64,000 bases of DNA. It comes from Polynucleobacter sp. Adler-ghost (GTDB lineage: Bacteria > Pseudomonadota > Gammaproteobacteria > Burkholderiales > Burkholderiaceae). Positions 62,420 through 64,000 of the stretch are shown one piece after another (positions within the stretch are counted from its first letter, which is position 1; each line of letters begins with the position of its first letter). The stretch lies in contig NZ_CP061320.1 of assembly GCF_018688495.1 (NCBI RefSeq), positions 654,586-718,585 on the forward strand, given 5' to 3'. The translations under genes were made by a program, and so were the position numbers. The notes beneath the pieces were generated by a model that worked only from the letters and a program-made list of their open reading frames with translations, did no database searches and was not told the origin of the DNA.

Positions 62420-64000
62420 TTAGGGCCATTCGGTGTCCTTAACATCATTAGGAGTGAACTCAATTGAGAACTTTCCATCTGAATGTTTGTTCAATTGCCC
62501 CGTGGACACTAAGTAATCAATTTGTTCATTGATTACTTTGCTTTGACCTGTTACTCCGGGGTGAATCGATCTTTTAGAAACCTTTTTGGCTCCCTCGGAA
62601 AGAAGTAGGGCCACTTGCTTGATGATTTGCTCATGCATTCCACGCATTTTTTCCTTAGCGGCCGTATCTTTGGCAATTTGTTGTTTTAACTGCCGCTCTT
62701 CGACTGAGCTACGTTTGCAATAGCCAACCCGATAGGATTTATCAACCATGTGCCCCAGAGCATGCTGGACCATAATTGAATGAGTCTCGGTGGCAAATTC
62801 CAGCTCCTCAAACTCAGCCTCAAATCGACGCTTGCGCAGTCTCATATAGCGACTGGGAAGGCCGGGCTCAGCAAAGATATATGCAGTCCCATGAACATCT
62901 CCGGTCCATGCTGACGCCCCTCGAATTTGGATATCTTCCGTATCATTTCGTTGGGCTTTGGAGTTATGGGCCACGATCCAAAGCGGAGTATTGTTAGTCG
63001 AGCAGGCATGTTTGACATGCGATATTGCGTCACTGACCTCGCTGTTATCTGATTCATTCTCTAAATCAAATGTAGCAGCTGCTGTATCAAACACAATGAG
63101 TGGCGGTACGCCTACTTTTCGTCCGTTTTCTCCTTCTTGAATGACAGTCTTTTCTGATACCTTCCACTCAATGAAAGCCTCAAGATATTCTGGCTTGATG
63201 CGGCGCACTTCAATCACGCTAAACCAATCGTGCATTTCCTCGCTTGTAGCAGTAACTCCTCCCCATTTTTTCATAGCGTAGATTATGTTTTCTGCCTGCC
63301 TAGCATCTTCCGTCAGATAAACAACTTTTCTACGTAATATTGGCTTGAGTTCATAGTCAGTAGGGCAGAGGTGTGCTGCTGCCATAGCCAATTGAAATAG
63401 CATTGAGCTTTTCCCCGTTCCAGGTGCACCGGCGATAGCAAAAATTTCATCACTTAAAAATCCGTCGATAACAAAATTGGTTGCAACAGGAGCCTCATCA
63501 GAGTAGTTGTAGTCCTTGAAGTATTCCTGCAACCATTCCAATGTCGGTTTCTCGTTTGTTCCTATTGAGGAATACTTGGCATAGGCCCCGCTTACCATTG
63601 AGGGAATTTTGTTGTAATACACATGCCAATCTGCCGGCTTAGGCTCAATCGCTTCCATGATTCCTTGCGCTTGGGCTATTACAGATTTGGGTTGATTCCC
63701 AAGTGCAATAAGGTGGCTAGTCAGTTTTAACAAGGGCTCATAGTAGTGTTCGCTTTGTAAGATTTGACGGGTGAGATCGGCAATGTCATTTCCCAAAACT
63801 AGGCCTTCAAATACATCTTTAGTCCCTCTGGATCCTGTCAAAATAAATTTCTCATCAAGTTTGAGGGCAGTAATGAGCTCGGATAGGGTGTACTTGGCAG
63901 TTGGATTCCACTTGTGCAATACATGTTTGAATGGCTTGTCATATTTGGTATTTGATCCAACTGGTAATCGAACATAACGAATGGGGTTGTTTCCCGACTT
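62420..64000 (-). CDS. RepA-type primase-helicase, N terminus outside window
   Basis: The frame stays open to the right edge (first visible codons KSGNNPIRYVRLPVGSNTK), so the gene starts outside the window; a TTG at 63919 is internal. The visible 526 residues hold a hexameric RepA/DnaB-like ATPase. Walker A GAPGTGKSS is about 165 residues after the TTG, Walker B PPLIVFDTAA follows, then the WIVAHNSK motif and IRGASAWTGDVHGTAYIF. The RLPVG-N-K segment resembles the end of plasmid/phage RepB-like primase domains. A helical and winged-helix-like tail follows. It should replicate a plasmid, satellite or integrative element. Confidence 0.8.
   Translation of the reverse strand, partial: KSGNNPIRYVRLPVGSNTKYDKPFKHVLHKWNPTAKYTLSELITALKLDEKFILTGSRGTKDVFEGLVLGNDIADLTRQILQSEHYYEPLLKLTSHLIALGNQPKSVIAQAQGIMEAIEPKPADWHVYYNKIPSMVSGAYAKYSSIGTNEKPTLEWLQEYFKDYNYSDEAPVATNFVIDGFLSDEIFAIAGAPGTGKSSMLFQLAMAAAHLCPTDYELKPILRRKVVYLTEDARQAENIIYAMKKWGGVTATSEEMHDWFSVIEVRRIKPEYLEAFIEWKVSEKTVIQEGENGRKVGVPPLIVFDTAAATFDLENESDNSEVSDAISHVKHACSTNNTPLWIVAHNSKAQRNDTEDIQIRGASAWTGDVHGTAYIFAEPGLPSRYMRLRKRRFEAEFEELEFATETHSIMVQHALGHMVDKSYRVGYCKRSSVEERQLKQQIAKDTAAKEKMRGMHEQIIKQVALLLSEGAKKVSKRSIHPGVTGQSKVINEQIDYLVSTGQLNKHSDGKFSIEFTPNDVKDTEWP

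Overview
The window looks like part of the chromosome of a small, streamlined freshwater betaproteobacterium of the Burkholderiaceae, most probably Polynucleobacter or a close relative. This is inferred from the rluB / rimP-nusA-infB-rbfA-truB / typA order, the orphan Bug/TctC binding proteins, the short intergenic gaps and the moderate-to-low GC. No rRNA or species marker is present to prove it.

Layout. (1) 1-11.2 kb: conserved translation and transcription core: RluB tail, RimP, NusA, IF2, RbfA, TruB, TypA and Tex. (2) 11.3-17.9 kb: a lone ModA, a tightly coupled arsRCB (Acr3) arsenic operon, UspA, a TSUP permease, an RluA-type pseudouridine synthase, DusA and tRNA-His. (3) 17.9-29 kb: metabolic accessory genes: two orphan TctC proteins, a sugar-acid dehydratase, a SUMF1-domain protein, a PIF1-like helicase, mazEF, a gamma-glutamyltransferase, a class III aminotransferase and lrgAB. 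(4) 29-34 kb: a molybdenum hydroxylase (iorAB type) followed directly by soxXYZA without soxB. (5) 34-45.3 kb: purU, lipoprotein/secreted unknowns, a penicillin-acylase-type Ntn hydrolase, tRNA-Leu, murI-tonB-exbB-exbD, class I fumarase, acs and tRNA-Ser. (6) 45.3-60.7 kb: an accessory block devoted largely to inorganic and reactive sulfur. It holds envelope lipoproteins, a SorAB-type sulfite dehydrogenase, TrxC, a CIO-type bd oxidase, a variant FNR-like regulator, SQR-TSUP-HiPIP, a divergent Blh persulfide dioxygenase, two YeeE/YedE transporters, a secreted NPCGP-repeat protein, an unknown His-rich protein, an exported rhodanese, a BigR/SqrR-like repressor and a small membrane protein. (7) 60.8-64 kb: the start of a plasmid- or phage-like element, with a RepA-type primase-helicase running off the right edge, an iteron-like repeat cluster and two small unknown genes.

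How region 6 could work: SQR oxidises sulfide to persulfide, with electrons going to quinone and then to the bd oxidase. Blh oxidises persulfide to sulfite, the sulfite dehydrogenase makes sulfate, TSUP and YeeE/YedE proteins move sulfur species across the membrane, and the ArsR-type repressor probably senses persulfide through C37/C103. A perfect TTGAT-N4-ATCAA box before the YeeE/YedE genes matches the FNR-type recognition helix of the regulator encoded in the same block. A shared TTGTTACCAAAAT repeat next to tRNA-Ser and at about 60.7 kb suggests that the block arrived by integration at the tRNA. No integrase lies in the window.
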